From Arachidicoccus terrestris (GTDB lineage Bacteria; Bacteroidota; Bacteroidia; Chitinophagales; Chitinophagaceae), in the NCBI RefSeq assembly GCF_020042345.1, contig NZ_CP083387.1, positions 4,340,001 to 4,404,000 of the forward strand: a stretch of 64,000 bases of DNA, given 5' to 3'. The translations under genes were made by a program, and so were the position numbers. The stretch's first letter is position 1; each line of letters starts with the position of its first letter. Under the pieces are notes generated by a model. It ran no database searches and was not told where the DNA came from. It worked only from the letters and a program-made list of their open reading frames with translations. Of this stretch, positions 62,316-64,000 are shown piece after piece.

Positions 62316-62972
62316 CTAACCTGGTACCCTGGAGATGTATTTTTGAATCTCTTTGATCTGTGATACGACTTCCGGTGTCGTAGGGTTGCAGGCCTTTGCT
62401 TTACGAAAATAATCCTTTGCGGCCCGGAATTCCCTTTTATTCATCATAATCTGGCACATTCCCAGGTTTGCCACAGCTTTGCTTTCGTTATCCGGGATAC
62501 CCATTTTTAAGGCGGCCCGCAGATATCCTTCGCCGGAACGCATATCTCCGCGCTGCATGGCCATCATCCCTAACTGTAATTTATTGGCACCTTCTGCTTC
62601 CGGCATCGCTGAACCAATGGAAGAAGACTTTTTGAGGTGCTTTTCTGCCTCGTCATAATCTTTATTCATCATGGCCAGATTGCCTTTTAGAGTAAAGTAG
62701 GTAGAACGTACAGGTTTGATCAACATTCCCGGAAACCATACAGAGTCAATAATTTTTTGCACCTCTTCCAGATTACCCTCTTCCATAGGCTTCTGCACCA
62801 GGCGAAGCGGCCCGATAAGGAAATGGCTTAATAATCCAATAAAACCTATAAAATAAAGGGGGAACATAGCCCAGAAGCCTACCTGGCCGGTGGCATTCAG
62901 GATAATGCCCACAGCAATCAGTAAAAGGCTTAACCAAAAACGATATTTTATTATTAAGTTATAAAATTTCAT
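62316..62972 (-). CDS. TPR-repeat membrane protein
   Basis: A 218-residue protein with two N-terminal membrane helices (FWLSLLLIAVGIILNATG and FWAMFPLYFIGFIGLLSHFLIG) followed by about three tetratricopeptide repeats. One is NLAMMNKDYDEAEKHLKKSSSIG near residue 97, another LGMMAMQRGDMRSGEGYLRAALKMG near 134, and a third NLGMCQIMMNKREFRAAKDYFRKAKACNP near 169. The function is unknown; such proteins act as scaffolds. It has its own promoter candidate at 62993-63000. Confidence 0.8.
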   Translation of the reverse strand: MKFYNLIIKYRFWLSLLLIAVGIILNATGQVGFWAMFPLYFIGFIGLLSHFLIGPLRLVQKPMEEGNLEEVQKIIDSVWFPGMLIKPVRSTYFTLKGNLAMMNKDYDEAEKHLKKSSSIGSAMPEAEGANKLQLGMMAMQRGDMRSGEGYLRAALKMGIPDNESKAVANLGMCQIMMNKREFRAAKDYFRKAKACNPTTPEVVSQIKEIQKYISRVPG

Positions 62973-62992
62973 AAAGTGTTTTAATTGAGTTG

Positions 62993-63000
62993 CAAAGATA
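62993..63000 (-). promoter_or_regulatory. Candidate -7 box of the TPR gene
   Basis: On the minus strand TATCTTTG, 20 bp before the start codon. No TTG lies at the ideal spacing. Confidence 0.5.
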
Positions 63001-63074
63001 GGTTGTTTAATTTTGACCTCCGAATAATTCGAGATTTTTCCGTCTAATTTAAATAATTATTGATTTAGAACCCT

Positions 63075-63082
63075 TACATTTG
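63075..63082 (+). promoter_or_regulatory. Candidate tRNA promoter -7 box
   Basis: TACATTTG matches TAnnTTTG and ends 13 bp before the first tRNA base. Confidence 0.5.
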
Positions 63083-63095
63083 CCCAACTTTTTTA

Positions 63096-63167
63096 GGTCT
63101 CGTAGTTCAATGGATAGAATAGGAGTTTCCTAAACTCTAGATACAGGTTCGATCCCTGTCGAGACCA
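63096..63167 (+). tRNA. tRNA-Arg (anticodon CCT)
   Basis: The 72-nt cloverleaf closes completely: 7-bp acceptor stem GGTCTCG/CGAGACC with discriminator A, anticodon arm GGAGT-TTCCTAA-ACTCT with anticodon CCT at 63129-63131, and T arm ACAGG-TTCGATC-CCTGT. CCA is not encoded. It reads AGG codons. No integrase or attachment repeat is seen beside it. Confidence 0.95.
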
Positions 63168-63289
63168 CTTTTACCGTTTTATTAGCTGAAATACCCACTA
63201 TTGCTTCGGTTTGACTTCTCTACAACTAGTAAATTCATCCCCGAATAATCCGCAAATTCCCGAATAAGTGTTTTGGATCTTATACTCTA

Positions 63290-63744
63290 TCAATAGAGTG
63301 TGTAATTATTGGCCCTTGCTCGACTTATCCATGCAAGCAGTTGGGCCAGTAAAATAAAAAACAGGGTAATACCAGCCACATACATCATAACCACGCCTCC
63401 TTCTCCCCCGTCTTCGTTGGATCCAGGAAAGGATAAGGATCCAGCCAATGACAGATGCTCTGATAAAGGTGTAAGTCGTCCAGAGAACCGGAAATATAAG
63501 CCACAATTGCGAATTACGGGAGCTGACGGAAAGCCTGAATAAACACCACATAATATAGGTGATAGCCGCAATGAAGTTGCTTTGTACAGTAAAATAACTG
63601 AATCTATTCCAGCCATCGCCGTGGGCGGTCAGGTCTCCCTTCCGCGCTCCAAAGCTCGATTGCTGGAACAGTAAATATTGCCATTACAATTAAAACAGCA
63701 GCATTTAACCATTTTATGTGTTGAGGGAGTGCTGTGTTTGTCAT
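63290..63744 (-). pseudogene. Frameshifted membrane-protein gene (Pr6Pr-like)
   Basis: Three minus-strand frames join into one polytopic protein of about 150 residues: start ATG at 63744 (MTNTALPQHIKWLNAAVLIVMAIF), a shift at the GGG run (63637-63639) into GDLTAHGDGWNRFSYFTVQSNF, and a second shift at the G5 run (63405-63409) into GGVVMMYVAGITLFF ending at 63290. Both shifts are +1 at G runs. The block FSYFTVQSNFIAAITYI resembles Pr6Pr-type proteins. The gene is either decayed or wrongly assembled. Confidence 0.5.
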
Positions 63745-64000
63745 CGGTGTTGTGGAATTCGAATAACCAAATTTAAATCAAAAATTTCTGATATTTCCCC
63801 AAATCGTTTAGAAATGGAGGAATCGAACGCTTATTATATTGACAGACGATAGACAAGTCGAAACAGGGCGATTTACCTGTGAGGTTATTCATTTGCTTTG
63901 CCCCTGGGCTCCATTATATAGAAAATTTAATTATTATTTAATTATAAAATCAAAATATTTGATGATATTTATGCTCCGATTTGGTGTTTTATAACTGTTT
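63745..64000. other. Right-edge region without a gene
   Basis: 256 bp, AT-rich. I see no gene or structure I can support. Confidence 0.4.

Noticed and set aside
63016-63260. Repeated CCGAATAAT near the tRNA as an attachment site
   Set aside because: Only 9 bp, AT-rich, no integrase nearby; chance.

Overview
The window is a stretch of chromosome from a Bacteroidota bacterium, most likely of the Chitinophagaceae/Chitinophagia type (inference from gene content; no rRNA marker is present). The evidence is a PorV-like type IX secretion protein at the left edge, DUF4292 and Ig-like lipoproteins, an Oar/TonB-receptor-like protein, a Tat-exported Gfo/Idh protein, an ISAon1/ISL3-type insertion sequence, and promoters matching the Bacteroidota consensus TTG-N19/20-TAnnTTTG with few purine-rich Shine-Dalgarno sites. 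Most genes are housekeeping or envelope genes in short operons separated by strong intrinsic terminators.

Layout. 1-5.6 kb (+): PorV-like C-terminus, ispF, dut, a DUF4292 lipoprotein, an EnvC-like murein hydrolase activator, a deoxyhypusine-synthase-family enzyme and a membrane protein. 5.6-10 kb: aldo/keto reductase (-), trxB and folB (+), a quinone-reductase-type flavoprotein and an AraC regulator (-). 10-24.2 kb (all -): an M16 peptidase pair, a DEAD-box-type helicase with a DbpA-like tail, malQ split by an in-frame TGA, a disordered secreted protein, a trans-sulfuration enzyme, acpH and a COG2509 flavoprotein. 24.35-25.84 kb: a precisely delimited 1476-bp ISL3-type element with 33-bp perfect inverted repeats and an 8-bp target duplication; its transposase has an in-frame stop. 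25.9-37.7 kb: outer-membrane barrel protein, LuxE-like protein, divergent HxlR/SDR pair, Gfo/Idh protein, UbiA-like protein, M42 peptidase, SprT, an AtpI-like/AtpZ pair without other ATP synthase genes, PA0069-type radical SAM protein and an amidohydrolase lipoprotein.

37.9-45.7 kb (-) is the most coherent functional block: an Rrf2 regulator with three clustered cysteines, a heme-copper (cbb3-like) oxidase subunit I with an unusual N-terminal extension, a diheme CcoO-like subunit, small membrane and anchored proteins, a group III truncated hemoglobin, a four-helix membrane protein, the di-iron repair protein RIC, DUF488 and a hemerythrin. I infer a nitric-oxide or low-oxygen response regulon under the Rrf2 protein. 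A 15-bp AT-rich element is shared by the upstream regions of the regulator and of ccoN, and related AAAAGAT elements precede two other genes of the block.

45.8-64 kb: an Oar-like receptor (-), a 1-Cys peroxiredoxin and a YbdG-type mechanosensitive channel (+), an M28 peptidase, a two-gene MetH (the large part carries an insertion of about 145 residues before its B12 fold), recR with an Ig-like lipoprotein, a CocE-type hydrolase, small membrane and TPR proteins, tRNA-Arg(CCT), and a membrane-protein gene broken by two frameshifts. All identifications are from reading motifs; no database search was run.
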